A stretch of DNA of 25,807 nt from Draconibacterium orientale (GTDB lineage: Bacteria > Bacteroidota > Bacteroidia > Bacteroidales > UBA1556). The stretch lies in assembly GCA_022736595.1 (NCBI GenBank), contig DZDC01000004.1, forward strand, positions 1 to 25,807, read 5' to 3'. Shown one piece after another: positions 1-7,072 of the stretch (within the stretch, counting starts at the first letter, position 1; every line of letters begins with the position of its first letter). The translations under genes and the position numbers were made by a program. The notes below the pieces were generated by a model. It ran no database searches, was not told where the DNA came from, and worked only from the letters and a program-made list of their open reading frames with translations.

Positions 1-43
1 ACAATTCTAAATGTTAAAAAACATCATACTGCATAAAATAATA

Positions 44-51
44 TAATTTTG
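44..51 (+). promoter_or_regulatory. Bacteroidota-type -7 promoter box of tatD
   Basis: TAATTTTG matches the Bacteroidota -7 consensus TAnnTTTG exactly. It ends only four bases before the tatD ATG at 56, so transcription would begin at or just inside the start codon. No good -33 TTTG is visible upstream. The role is inferred from the consensus alone. Confidence 0.5.
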
Positions 52-55
52 CTGC

Positions 56-829
56 ATGAAGTTTATCGATACCCACGCCCATCTTTATGCTCCCGAATTT
101 GATGCCGATCGCGCTCAAATACTCCAACGTGCCTTGGAAGCAGGGGTAGAAATTATGCTTTTACCCAATATTGATGAAGAAAGTGTGAAGCCCATGCACC
201 AAATTTGCGCAGCGTATCCCCAACAATGTTACCCTATGATGGGTTTGCATCCCAGCTCGGTTAAGGAAAACTACGAAGCGGTTTTGGCGCATTTCAAATC
301 GTTGCTTGATCAAAACCCCTACATAGCTGTGGGCGAAATTGGCATTGATTTGTATTGGGATCAAAGCTTTGTGGAACAGCAAAAGCTTGCCTTTAAAGAA
401 CAACTTCGCTGGGCCGAGCAAAAGCAATTGCCTGTGGTCATTCATTCGCGCGAAGCCCATGAAGTCATCATTCAGTGCATCGACGAGCTCAATATCAGTA
501 CTTTGCGTGGGGTATTTCATTGTTTCACAGGCAGCCTTCAGGAGGCGCATCAAATTATTGAAAGAGGATTTAAACTGGGCATTGGCGGGGTTTTAACCTT
601 TAAAAATTCAAAACTTCCCGAAGTGATTTCCCAGCTCGATGTGTCGCATTTGCTGCTCGAAACCGATGCTCCCTACCTCAGTCCTGCTCCTCACCGTGGG
701 CAGCGCAACGAAAGCGCCTACATACCATTGGTAGCACAGCGTTTGGCCGAAATCAAGGGTCTAAAACCCGAAATACTGGCCGCCCAACTTTGGGAAAATA
801 CCCATCAACTATTTAATCTTAATTCTTAA
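56..829 (+). CDS. tatD: TatD family metal-dependent hydrolase (DNase)
   Basis: Product of 257 aa, the normal length for the TatD/YcfH family of cytoplasmic TIM-barrel nucleases, which hydrolyse DNA ends with two metal ions. The N-terminal metal motif is FIDTHAHL, with H7 and H9. The other expected ligands follow: E94 in GEIGID, H130 in VVIHSRE, H155 in FHCFTGS and D204 in LLETDAPYLSP. The ATG at 56 is firm because the family begins directly with this first strand. The stop is two bases before ansA, so the two genes are probably co-transcribed. The family is certain. The physiological substrate (DNA repair, oxidative damage, or something else) cannot be read from the sequence, and the symbol is a family name rather than proof of orthology to E. 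coli tatD. Confidence 0.93.
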   Translation: MKFIDTHAHLYAPEFDADRAQILQRALEAGVEIMLLPNIDEESVKPMHQICAAYPQQCYPMMGLHPSSVKENYEAVLAHFKSLLDQNPYIAVGEIGIDLYWDQSFVEQQKLAFKEQLRWAEQKQLPVVIHSREAHEVIIQCIDELNISTLRGVFHCFTGSLQEAHQIIERGFKLGIGGVLTFKNSKLPEVISQLDVSHLLLETDAPYLSPAPHRGQRNESAYIPLVAQRLAEIKGLKPEILAAQLWENTHQLFNLNS

Positions 830-831
830 AT

Positions 832-1860
832 ATGGCAACCACTTCCATACTGGTCATTTACACTGGAGGCACCATCGGCATGGTGAAAAATCATGAAAAT
901 GGAGCCCTTGTTCCTTTCAATTTTGAGCGCATCTATGAGCAAATTCCTGAGCTTAAAACCATGCAGTATCAGATTGATGCGGTGAGTTTCGACCCCTTAA
1001 TCGACTCGGCTGATATAGTTCCGGAGCGATGGATTGAGATGGCTCAAATCATTGAGAAAAACTACGAGCATTACGATGGATTTGTGATTTTGCATGGCTC
1101 TGATACCATGTCGTACACAGCTTCGGCACTGAGTTTTATCCTTTCCAATCTTAATAAACCCGTGGTGATCACAGGTTCCCAATTGCCTTTGGGCGAACTC
1201 CGCACCGATGGTCGTGAAAATTTTATCAGCGCCATCGAAATAGCCGCTGCCAAGGACGACGAAACTCCCATAGTACCAGAGGTTTGTCTATTTTTCGAAA
1301 ACAAACTCTTTAGGGGCAATCGTACCTATAAATTTAATGCAGAGAACTTTAAAGCTTTCGTTTCGGGCAATTTCCCTTTGCTGGCTGAAACGGGGGTTTA
1401 CCTCAAATTTGCTCGAGAACACATCCTTAAACCCAATTTCAAAAAGCTTAAACTCCATACTCAACTCGATCCCAATGTGGGTATTTTGAAGATTTTTCCT
1501 GGAATGCAGGAAAATTTTATCAAATCTATCTTACAATGCAAAAGCCTCAGAGCTTTAGTATTAGAGACCTTTGGTAGCGGTAATGCGCCCACTTCAGATT
1601 GGTTTATTAAAGCTTTGGCCGATGCCATCCAAGGCGGATTGCTGGTGGTAAATGTATCGCAATGCGTTACGGGAAGTGTAGAAATGGGCAAATACGAAAC
1701 CTCACGCCGTATGAAAGACATCGGAGTGATTGGAGCTAAAGACATGACCACTAGCTCGGCAGTAAGTAAATTGATGGTGATCTTGGGCGAAGAAAGCGAC
1801 CCCAACCTCATTCGAGAGCGTTTTCTAAAACCTTGGGTAGGAGAAGTTTCGGAGGATTAG
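832..1860 (+). CDS. ansA: Type I (cytoplasmic) L-asparaginase
   Basis: Product of 342 aa, typical of bacterial type I asparaginases, which hydrolyse L-asparagine to aspartate and ammonia. The first active-site motif is IYTGGTIGM, with the nucleophilic threonine at T11. The second is HGSDTMSYTASALSF, with S90, D91 and T92 forming the second catalytic patch. There is no signal peptide, which fits the cytoplasmic type I enzyme rather than periplasmic AnsB. The C-terminal half (CVTGSVEMGKYETS, DMTTSSAVSKLM) matches the family's substrate-binding domain. It follows tatD with a two-base gap and probably shares its promoter. A hairpin lies directly after the stop. Confidence 0.94.
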   Translation: MATTSILVIYTGGTIGMVKNHENGALVPFNFERIYEQIPELKTMQYQIDAVSFDPLIDSADIVPERWIEMAQIIEKNYEHYDGFVILHGSDTMSYTASALSFILSNLNKPVVITGSQLPLGELRTDGRENFISAIEIAAAKDDETPIVPEVCLFFENKLFRGNRTYKFNAENFKAFVSGNFPLLAETGVYLKFAREHILKPNFKKLKLHTQLDPNVGILKIFPGMQENFIKSILQCKSLRALVLETFGSGNAPTSDWFIKALADAIQGGLLVVNVSQCVTGSVEMGKYETSRRMKDIGVIGAKDMTTSSAVSKLMVILGEESDPNLIRERFLKPWVGEVSED

Positions 1861-1863
1861 ATC

Positions 1864-1888
1864 AAACTGAGGATTGAATCTCCAGTTT
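1864..1888 (+). terminator. Hairpin after ansA, possible terminator
   Basis: AAACTG (1864-1869) pairs with CAGTTT (1883-1888). After one A-C mismatch the stem continues as GGAT/ATCT to a three-base loop, giving a 10-bp stem three bases after the ansA stop. The 3' arm ends in TTT and is followed by ATAATTGC, so there is no proper U tract. The neighbouring gene is convergent, so it may serve as a weak terminator or RNA 3' end. Confidence 0.4.
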
Positions 1889-2064
1889 ATAATTGCAATT
1901 CATGTACTTTTAGGCAATATTGGATTGAAAAAGGAAGAGATCGGTTTTTGTTCCTTGATTTTGGAAAAAGGGTTTGAATAGAAATTTATGGGGCTTTCAC
2001 TTCCTAGGGGAATAGCATTTTTATTTGCATTCCTTATAATCTCTTAAATCAAAGAAAAGATAAT

Positions 2065-2427
2065 TTACAATTCAGGCTCCCATTTTATCTCAGAAACCAT
2101 GAAGGCTACAATCTCAATTTCAATCCAAGATTTGCGAAGCAAGCCTTCTTTGTCCTTAAACCTAACTATTCTGAACCTCGTTTTTTCACCCGACACTCCT
2201 AAAACTTTAGTTTGAATCGGTTGAATCTTTATCTCAAATTTTGGGAATGGACCAGTCTGAAAAATTTTTGGAATTCGTATATCCACAAGGGTATAGCCCT
2301 TTGCTTCTAAGTTGGCAATAATTTTATCTTTATAATCATTGGGAGACTGCAATAACCTATCAAAAAAGAATGCGCCACCTAAGAGGAGGAGAATACCGCC
2401 AGCAATAATAAAAATTGAGGGATCCAT
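2065..2427 (-). CDS. Small membrane-anchored protein of unknown function
   Basis: Product of 120 aa that I do not recognise. Residues 5-26 form one hydrophobic segment (IFIIAGGILLLLGGAFFF), either an N-terminal membrane anchor or an uncleaved signal. The remaining ~95 residues are soluble and look beta-rich, with alternating charged and aliphatic residues, including a basic stretch KTRFRIVRFKDKEGLLRK. There are no cysteines and no recognisable catalytic motif. It lies downstream of the TonB-domain genes on the same strand with a 79-bp gap, so it may belong to the same transcript or have its own promoter. Codon use is like the neighbours, which supports it being real. Confidence 0.6.
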   Translation of the reverse strand: MDPSIFIIAGGILLLLGGAFFFDRLLQSPNDYKDKIIANLEAKGYTLVDIRIPKIFQTGPFPKFEIKIQPIQTKVLGVSGEKTRFRIVRFKDKEGLLRKSWIEIEIVAFMVSEIKWEPEL

Positions 2428-2506
2428 TGCTATAAATATATTGAATTGAAAAACCTACGAAATTCCTAAATCGTCTTCAAAACGAATCACAACGGTATTT
2501 TTTGAT

Positions 2507-3034
2507 TTATTCCACTGGCTGAGCATTTACGCTTTTGGGCTGGTTGGCGGTTTTGGAATTGGACTTTTTGGGAGCCGTTTCTTTGGCTTTTTTTGGATTT
2601 TCGTCGCCCATCAACACAAATTTTATGGGCATCATGTATTGGCAGCGCACACTAAAGCCATTACTCTTGCCAGGCTCCCAGTTGGGCATGGCTTTCACCA
2701 CGCGTTCTGCCTCTTGGTTGCAGCCTCCACCGACGCCCCTAACCACCTTCACTTGGCTGATGCTGCCATCCATTTCCACCACAAAAGAGAGGTACACCGT
2801 ACCTTGGAGGTTGCTATCGATGGCTTCGGATGGATATTTCAGGTTTTCAGTCAAATATTTTATGCGGGCTTTTTCGCCCCCAGGAAACGAAGGCGATTCT
2901 TCTACCACAGTATAAATGGGTCCAACGTTGCACTTGATAGAGGTGCTGCTGGTATCCATGGGAAAGCTTTGTGCTTTTACTAAAGTGATGTTAGCCATTA
3001 GCAACATCGTAACAATGAGTAGATTCTTGTTCAT
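2507..3034 (-). CDS. Periplasmic protein with one TonB C-terminal domain
   Basis: Product of 175 aa. Residues 1-22 are a signal peptide ending ...LVKAQ. Residues ~41-141 are a TonB C-terminal domain with the Bacteroidota-type landmarks: FPGGEKA, YPSEAIDSNLQGTVYLSFVV, DGSISQVKVVRGVGGGCNQEAERVVKAMP, W-PGK and MPIKFV. A lysine-, alanine- and proline-rich tail (residues ~142-175) follows the domain. Classical TonB has an N-terminal membrane helix and a proline-rich spacer before this domain; both are missing here, so energy transduction through ExbB/ExbD is doubtful. A periplasmic binding or scaffolding role is more likely, but this is inferred. It lies 56 bp downstream of a paralogue with two copies of the domain and is probably co-transcribed with it. 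Confidence 0.85.
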   Translation of the reverse strand: MNKNLLIVTMLLMANITLVKAQSFPMDTSSTSIKCNVGPIYTVVEESPSFPGGEKARIKYLTENLKYPSEAIDSNLQGTVYLSFVVEMDGSISQVKVVRGVGGGCNQEAERVVKAMPNWEPGKSNGFSVRCQYMMPIKFVLMGDENPKKAKETAPKKSNSKTANQPKSVNAQPVE

Positions 3035-3090
3035 AAGATTGAGTTAATGTATAGGTTGTTTTTGGTTTCTCTGTTCTTTTGCTTCTGTAC

Positions 3091-3873
3091 TTAATCTTTA
3101 GGAATGACAAACTTTATAGGCATATTGTATTGAGCGCGAATAGCTTTACCCCTTTGCTTCCCTGGTTCCCATTTGGGCATCTGTTTTAGTAAACGTATCA
3201 CTTCTTCGTCGCAACCGCCTCCAATACCTTTAAGGATTTTTATAGTAGAAATACTCCCGTCTTTTTCAACCACAAAGCTAGCATATACCGTTCCTTGAAT
3301 GTTGTTTTTTATAGCCATTTTAGGGTATTTAATATTTTCCCTTAAAAACTTCATGCGAGCCTCCTCACCTCCAGGGTACTTAGGGGCTTCTTCTACCAAC
3401 ATGAACACTTCTTCCATTGTGGAATCCTTTTTAGTCACGTCTATATTTACAACTACATCACTTTCAACCTTAGCTTTAAGATCAAAGCGAATGGGAATGG
3501 TAAATTGGGTACGAACTGCTTCGCCTTTCACTTTGCCGGGCTTCCACGCAGGCATGGTTTTCACCACGCGCTCTGCCTCTTCGTTGCAACCTCCACCAAT
3601 GCCTCTGAGGGTTTTCACTTGGCTGATGCTGCCGTCTTTTTCCACTACAAAGTTCACGAAAACATTGCCTTCAAAGCCATTTTCAATGGCTTTTTGTGGG
3701 TATTGAATGTTGCTTTTCAAATACTGAAGCATGGCTTCGGTGCCACCGGGATATTGAGGAATTTCTTCCACCACGGAATAAATGGAATCTTTTGCACTTT
3801 CATTGTTTTGAGCTTGGAGCTGCACCAGGCTTCCCAAAAAAATCCATAGGAAAATGTAGTAAGGCTTTTTCAT
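3091..3873 (-). CDS. Periplasmic protein with tandem TonB C-terminal domains
   Basis: Product of 260 aa when started at the ATG ending at 3873, which gives a clean signal peptide (MKKPYYIFLWIFLGSLVQLQAQ). An earlier in-frame ATG at 3918 would add 15 polar residues before it and is less likely. Two TonB_C domains follow, at residues ~32-132 and ~158-258, joined by a short linker. Each carries YPGG, KYP/QYP...AI, G-V-F/Y, FVVEKDGSIS, GIGGGC and W-PGK. The repeats imply an internal duplication. As in the downstream paralogue there is no membrane anchor or proline spacer, so it is unlikely to be a standard TonB energy transducer. It is the first gene of the minus-strand group and diverges from metG. 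Confidence 0.86.
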   Translation of the reverse strand: MKKPYYIFLWIFLGSLVQLQAQNNESAKDSIYSVVEEIPQYPGGTEAMLQYLKSNIQYPQKAIENGFEGNVFVNFVVEKDGSISQVKTLRGIGGGCNEEAERVVKTMPAWKPGKVKGEAVRTQFTIPIRFDLKAKVESDVVVNIDVTKKDSTMEEVFMLVEEAPKYPGGEEARMKFLRENIKYPKMAIKNNIQGTVYASFVVEKDGSISTIKILKGIGGGCDEEVIRLLKQMPKWEPGKQRGKAIRAQYNMPIKFVIPKD

Positions 3874-3964
3874 GATTGAGTTGTATTTAAGTTGCAATTG
3901 GTAATTATGAAGATTCAATTAGGTCTGTGATTTATAAAGGAGCTGTAGGTTCAAAGCGGTATTA

Positions 3965-3972
3965 CAAAAGTA
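3965..3972 (-). promoter_or_regulatory. -7 promoter box for the TonB_C gene pair
   Basis: On the minus strand this reads TACTTTTG, an exact TAnnTTTG match, about 92 bases upstream of the tandem TonB_C start codon. The nearest -33-like sequence is badly spaced, so the call rests on the -7 box. Confidence 0.4.
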
Positions 3973-4083
3973 ACAATTATTGGATTAACGCAGTGGAGGT
4001 CAAAATATTATTTATTGTGAAGTTATTCATTGAAATTCAGTCGGCCACCCAAATTCATAAACGCACCTTAGCCATTTTTTTCA

Positions 4084-4091
4084 TAACTTTG
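4084..4091 (+). promoter_or_regulatory. -7 promoter box for metG
   Basis: TAACTTTG, an exact TAnnTTTG match, continues as CAGCCC, the same extension seen at rnpA and rplY. It would give a leader of about 180 nt before metG. No good -33 TTTG is present. The preceding 15 bases (CATTTTTTTCATAAC) recur at the purH promoter. Confidence 0.55.
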
Positions 4092-4100
4092 CAGCCCTCA

Positions 4101-4116
4101 AAAAACCATGGTTTTT
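4101..4116. repeat. 16-bp perfect palindrome in metG leader
   Basis: AAAAACCATGGTTTTT is a perfect palindrome with no loop, starting about ten bases after the metG -7 box, so near the predicted transcription start. The lack of a loop suits a dimeric DNA-binding protein better than an RNA terminator. Function is unknown. Confidence 0.5.
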
Positions 4117-4280
4117 AATCGTTAAAAAGGTATTTTAAGAACCATCGTCATTCGATAATTTGGGTAAACTAGTCCCTTTGAAAAGTAATGACAATAAGAG
4201 AGAACTATTAATGACTCCCGATTTTGACCATTGATTTTATAGGGAAGAACCACCCAGAATGAAAGCGTAAAAAAGAAGAT

Positions 4281-6326
4281 ATGAACCAAGCAAAGACATT
4301 TGAACGTTACACCGTTACCACAGCACTACCTTATGCCAATGGGCCGGTACACATTGGCCATTTGGCAGGAGTATATGTTCCTGCCGATATTTACACTCGC
4401 TATCTTCGTGCTCGCAAACGCGATGTAATACTCATTGGCGGCAGCGATGAACACGGCGTTCCCATTACCATCAAAGCCCGCAACGAAGGCACCAGTCCGC
4501 AGGCTGTGGTGGATAAATACCATACCATCATCAAGGATTCTTTTCAAGAGTTTGGAATAAGCTTCGATATCTATTCGCGCACTTCCAATCCTATGCACCA
4601 CCAAACGGCTTCGGAATTTTTTACTAAACTATATAACGATAAGGCTTTTGAGGAAAAATCTTCAGATCAATACTTCGACGAAGAAACCAAAATGTTTCTT
4701 GCCGACCGTTACATCACCGGCACTTGTCCGCATTGTGGTTTTGAAAAGGCCTATGGCGATCAGTGCGAAAAGTGCGGTACCAGTCTCAATGCCACCGATC
4801 TTATCAATCCCAAATCGGCTTTGAGTGGTAATCCCCCTGTGATGAAGCAAACCAAACATTGGTATTTGCCTCTCAATCGCTACGAAAGCTGGCTTCGCCA
4901 GTGGATTATCGATGGCCACAAGCACGACTGGCGTCCCAATGTTTACGGTCAGTGCAAATCGTGGATTGATGGTGGACTGCAAGCCCGTGCCGTTACCCGA
5001 GATTTGGATTGGGGAGTGAAAGTTCCGCTGGAAAACACGCAAGGCAAAGTGCTTTATGTATGGTTTGATGCCCCCATTGGTTACATTTCGGCCACCAAAG
5101 AATTGACTCCCCACTGGGAAAAATATTGGAAAGATTCCCAAACCAAACTGGTGCATTTCATTGGAAAAGATAATATTGTGTTCCATTGCATCATTTTTCC
5201 TGCCATGCTCAAAGCCGAAGGAAGTTACATCATGCCCGATAACGTGCCCAGCAACGAGTTTCTGAATCTCGAAGGCGACAAAATTAGCACCTCTCGCAAT
5301 TGGGCCGTGTGGCTGCACGAGTACCTCCGCGACTTTGAAGGCAAGCAAGATGTGTTGCGTTACGTGCTTACCGCCAACGCTCCCGAAACCAAAGACAACG
5401 ATTTCACTTGGAAAGATTTTCAAACCCGCAACAACAGCGAATTGGTAGCCATCCTTGGCAATTTTGTGAATCGGGCTCTGGTGCTTACTCAAAAATATTT
5501 CAACGGTAAAGTTCCATCAGTAAATGCTCTAAGCACACAAGACCAAGAGGTTATTGCCGAAATAGCCACTTTCCCTCAGCGCATTGAAGATGCTTTAGAA
5601 AATTACCGTTTCAGAGAAGCCCTTCGGGAGCTTATGAATTTGGCTCGACTGGGCAATAAATACCTTGCCGATACCGAACCTTGGAAACTCATCAAAACCG
5701 ATGAAAATAGAGTGGCTACCATTCTCAATATTAGTTTGCAAATTGTGGCCAACCTAAGCATTTTGGGCGATCCTTTCTTGCCATTTAGCATGGAAAAGAT
5801 ACGTCAAATGCTAAACATTAGCGCCCTTGAATGGGAAAAGGCAGGGCAAGCACAGTTGCTCCTCCAAGGACATCAACTGGGAACCCCCTCCTTGCTTTTT
5901 GAACAGATTGATGATGCGGCCATCGAAGTGCAATTGCAACGCCTGCAAGACACCAAAAAAGCCAATCAACTTTTACAATTTCAAGCCCAACCCGCCAAAG
6001 AAAGTGTGGCTTTTGAAGACTTTGGAAAAATGGACATAAGAGTAGCTACCATTCTTGAAGCCGAAAAAGTGGCCAAAACCAAAAAACTAATGAAGCTCAC
6101 CGTGGACACGGGATTCGATAAACGCACTGTGGTATCGGGTATTGCCGAATTTTTTGAACCCGAGCAGCTTATTGGCCAACAGGTGAATATGCTTGTGAAT
6201 CTGGCTCCCCGCGAAATCAAAGGAATCCTAAGTCAAGGAATGATTTTATTGGCTGAGGATGCTGATGGAAAACTGGTGTTGATACAACCCGCTCGTGCGG
6301 TGAAAAACGGTAGCGAAGTTAAATAG
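4281..6326 (+). CDS. metG: Methionyl-tRNA synthetase
   Basis: Product of 681 aa that charges tRNA-Met with methionine in the cytoplasm. The class I signature HIGH is at residues 24-27. A zinc knuckle has C149, C152, C162 and C165 (CPHC...CEKC). The KMSKS loop is present as KISTS at 334-338, the usual form in Bacteroidota MetRS within GDKISTSRNWAVWLHEYL. The anticodon-binding helical domain follows to about residue 550. The C-terminal ~105 residues (from FEDFGKMDIRVATI, ~578) are an OB-fold tRNA-binding dimerisation domain like E. coli MetG's C-terminus. The ATG is preceded by an A-rich stretch rather than a Shine-Dalgarno sequence. It probably forms an operon with folB, 17 bp downstream. Confidence 0.98.
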   Translation: MNQAKTFERYTVTTALPYANGPVHIGHLAGVYVPADIYTRYLRARKRDVILIGGSDEHGVPITIKARNEGTSPQAVVDKYHTIIKDSFQEFGISFDIYSRTSNPMHHQTASEFFTKLYNDKAFEEKSSDQYFDEETKMFLADRYITGTCPHCGFEKAYGDQCEKCGTSLNATDLINPKSALSGNPPVMKQTKHWYLPLNRYESWLRQWIIDGHKHDWRPNVYGQCKSWIDGGLQARAVTRDLDWGVKVPLENTQGKVLYVWFDAPIGYISATKELTPHWEKYWKDSQTKLVHFIGKDNIVFHCIIFPAMLKAEGSYIMPDNVPSNEFLNLEGDKISTSRNWAVWLHEYLRDFEGKQDVLRYVLTANAPETKDNDFTWKDFQTRNNSELVAILGNFVNRALVLTQKYFNGKVPSVNALSTQDQEVIAEIATFPQRIEDALENYRFREALRELMNLARLGNKYLADTEPWKLIKTDENRVATILNISLQIVANLSILGDPFLPFSMEKIRQMLNISALEWEKAGQAQLLLQGHQLGTPSLLFEQIDDAAIEVQLQRLQDTKKANQLLQFQAQPAKESVAFEDFGKMDIRVATILEAEKVAKTKKLMKLTVDTGFDKRTVVSGIAEFFEPEQLIGQQVNMLVNLAPREIKGILSQGMILLAEDADGKLVLIQPARAVKNGSEVK

Positions 6327-6343
6327 TTTAAGCCCTAGAAAAT

Positions 6344-6700
6344 ATGTCAGTTATTGCAATTGAGGGAATGGATTTCTATTCCTACCACGGACATTTTGAG
6401 GAAGAATCGATAATCGGAACCCGCTTTAAGGTGGATTTGTATTTGCATACCGATACTTCCAAAGCTCAAACGAGCGACCATCTACACGACACAGTAAACT
6501 ACCTAGAAGTGTATCAATGTGTTAAAAAGCAGATGGAAACCCCAAGCTATTTGATTGAACACGTAGCTCGAAGAATTGTGGATGCGGTCTTGCTCCGCTT
6601 TGAGAGCGTTGAAAAGGTAAATCTTAAACTTCGCAAAATGAACCCCCCTCTTGGAGGACAGATTGAAAGTGTGAGCATTGAACTATCTCAAACGAGGTAA
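6344..6700 (+). CDS. folB: Dihydroneopterin aldolase
   Basis: Product of 118 aa, the normal size for FolB, which cleaves 7,8-dihydroneopterin to 6-hydroxymethyl-dihydropterin and glycolaldehyde in folate synthesis. The sequence shows the family landmarks: YHGHFEEES near the N-terminus with the glutamate at E21, DTVNYLEVYQCVK with Y53, SYLIEHVARRIVDAVL with E72, and LRKMNPPLGGQIESVSIEL with the catalytic lysine at K98. It follows metG closely, with no sign of its own promoter, so co-transcription is likely. Confidence 0.93.
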   Translation: MSVIAIEGMDFYSYHGHFEEESIIGTRFKVDLYLHTDTSKAQTSDHLHDTVNYLEVYQCVKKQMETPSYLIEHVARRIVDAVLLRFESVEKVNLKLRKMNPPLGGQIESVSIELSQTR

Positions 6701-6828
6701 AAGACTGTCATTTTTCTCGCCTCGAGTTGAAATTAACTACATAATTGTCTTGTGGATTTATACAGCTTGTACCAATCCCAGATTACGCAATAATTAAAAT
6801 GCCACCTTCCAATTGACCAAAATTTCTA

Positions 6829-6844
6829 TCGGTACCCATACCGA
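6829..6844. repeat. Short perfect inverted repeat between folB and purH
   Basis: TCGGTA (6829-6834) and TACCGA (6839-6844) flank the four bases CCCA. The stem is short and is not followed by a T run on either strand, so it is a weak terminator candidate. It could be a protein site or chance. Confidence 0.35.
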
Positions 6845-6997
6845 CTTCTCAAAGATTTATATTCTTCCCTACTTCCAAAATCTTTAGTACGTTAGCGAAG
6901 AGTCTATGCCGATAACTGCTTTTTTGTTTAGTAGTATCGTAGTGAAAATAATTTTTATTATCATTCAATTAGATTTAATAGATATTCATTTTTTTCA

Positions 6998-7005
6998 TAA
7001 CCTTG
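6998..7005 (+). promoter_or_regulatory. -7 promoter box for purH
   Basis: TAACCTTG is one mismatch from TAnnTTTG. The upstream 15 bases are identical to those in front of the metG -7 box, which supports it being a promoter. The predicted leader to the purH ATG at 7073 is about 60 nt. Confidence 0.45.
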
Positions 7006-7072
7006 TAGGTTCAATATTCACCTTAGTGTATTATTATAACTTACAAGATAATAACATTTTATAAATTTTTAG

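Larger units (their letters stand above)
3874..4280. other. Divergent intergenic region between TonB_C gene and metG
   Basis: This 407-bp stretch holds no convincing gene. A 63-codon open frame at 3927-4118 crosses both promoter boxes and resembles nothing. It contains a minus-strand -7 box (3965-3972), a plus-strand -7 box (4084-4091) and a 16-bp perfect palindrome just after the latter. The metG leader would then be about 180 nt. Inside it GTCATT (4147-4152) can pair with AATGAC (4187-4192), enclosing GGG (4162-4164)/CCC (4174-4176). I do not recognise a known riboswitch or T-box. Confidence 0.6.
6701..7072. other. Non-coding gap between folB and purH
   Basis: This 372-bp stretch shows no gene on either strand and no tRNA-like fold. 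It holds a small perfect hairpin (6829-6844) and a likely purH -7 box (6998-7005). It is more AT-rich towards purH. I see nothing else in it. Confidence 0.6.

Noticed and set aside
3927..4118. 63-codon open frame upstream of metG as a small gene
   Set aside because: It crosses both predicted promoter boxes and the palindrome, and its product shows no signal, domain or sensible composition.
5280..5294. KISTS in place of KMSKS in MetRS as a damaged active site
   Set aside because: This form within GDKISTSRNWAVW is normal for Bacteroidota MetRS.
4662..5492. 276-codon open frame antisense to metG
   Set aside because: It lies wholly within metG on the other strand; the product has no recognisable motif and its composition follows from metG codon use.
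6701..7072. A tRNA or small RNA gene in the folB-purH gap
   Set aside because: No cloverleaf, CCA end or B-box-like sequence was found; only one short hairpin and a promoter box.
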